Assembly: GCA_013398295.1 (NCBI GenBank) | Contig: VZSF01006828.1 | Coordinates: 1,565,588 to 1,629,587, forward strand | Direction: 5' to 3' | From: Chionis minor | Taxonomy: Eukaryota; Chordata; Aves; Charadriiformes; Chionididae | Length of the DNA: 64,000 nucleotides | In this document: piece by piece, positions 1 through 64,000 of the stretch | Layout: each line of letters begins with the position of its first letter | Position numbering within the stretch: position 1 is the stretch's first letter | The notes under the pieces: generated by a model | The model's input: the letters and a program-made list of their open reading frames with translations, nothing else | What the model was told of the DNA's origin: nothing | Databases searched by the model: none | Made by a program: the position numbers and the translations under genes

Positions 1-108
1 TATTCTTAAGAAATCTACAAAGAATGTAGAAACAAAATTTTATAATCCTTTAGGACCAACATTTGGCAAGTAATTAAAAAAAAAAAGAATACACTGAAAA
101 ATACTTTC

Positions 109-114
109 TTTAAT
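109..114 (-). promoter_or_regulatory. Candidate poly(A) signal ATTAAA for the long isoform
   Basis: The common variant hexamer on the minus strand about 190 bases after the long-isoform stop codon, followed by a T-rich stretch. No AATAAA was seen between the stop codon and the window edge. Confidence 0.35.
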
Positions 115-234
115 ATTATACATCAGGCACAACACTTTTGATTGTTTGTTTGTTTGTTATAAGATTTCATCTGCATAAAAGGTTTGTCGGATCGGCAGGT
201 GCCGGATGTCTCCTCGCCTGCAAAAGCCGGATGG

Positions 235-64000
<63,766 letters not shown>

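Overview
The window is vertebrate genomic DNA, almost certainly from a bird. It is filled by the 3' half of one large gene, MAGI1 (membrane-associated guanylate kinase, WW and PDZ domain containing 1), lying entirely on the minus strand. The avian call rests on a CR1 LINE 3' end near 49.1 kb that carries the typical avian tail, a second and much older CR1 fragment near 16.5-17.1 kb, otherwise very sparse interspersed repeats, and compact AT-rich introns. The species cannot be told from the sequence.

I could place 17 coding exons, all with GT-AG borders and all with reading-frame phases that join without conflict. Together they give about 1,095 codons. In transcription order (right to left) they encode the second WW domain (61.9 and 59.7 kb), a short glutamine/proline linker (58.5 kb), PDZ1 (54.7 and 53.4 kb), PDZ2 (53.1-52.9 kb), a serine-rich linker spread over a 32-bp exon (36.5 kb), a 217-bp exon (29 kb) and a 78-bp exon (22.8 kb), PDZ3 (20.1 and 18.9 kb), a Gly/Ser linker plus PDZ4 (15.6 and 12.1 kb), a short linker (7.4 and 7.2 kb), PDZ5 (6.1 and 4.8 kb), and a last exon (1.0-0.3 kb) for a long Arg/Ser/Glu-rich tail ending in STDLSI. 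That C-terminus separates MAGI1 from MAGI2 and MAGI3. The N-terminal PDZ0, guanylate kinase-like and WW1 parts lie outside the window, beyond 64 kb.

Two C-termini can be read. The exon at 4.7-4.8 kb either splices to the long-tail exon or is read through into a short [13 protein letters not shown] ending followed by roughly 1.8 kb of probable 3' UTR with an AATAAA signal. These correspond to the short and long MAGI1 isoforms known in mammals.

Between the exons I see only intronic DNA: homopolymer and purine tracts, two CR1 fragments, a few inverted repeats, one CpG-dense patch near 36.7-36.9 kb, and no convincing nested protein or RNA gene. I found no CRISPR array, operon, prophage or other new system. 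The most interesting signals concern splicing: tandem AG acceptors at three of the four exons 12-15, two AG-free zones implying branch points far from the acceptor (one of them with its pyrimidine tract pushed away by a CAAAA-type simple repeat), an in-frame internal donor in a 78-bp exon, and a cluster of three perfect inverted repeats in one short intron.
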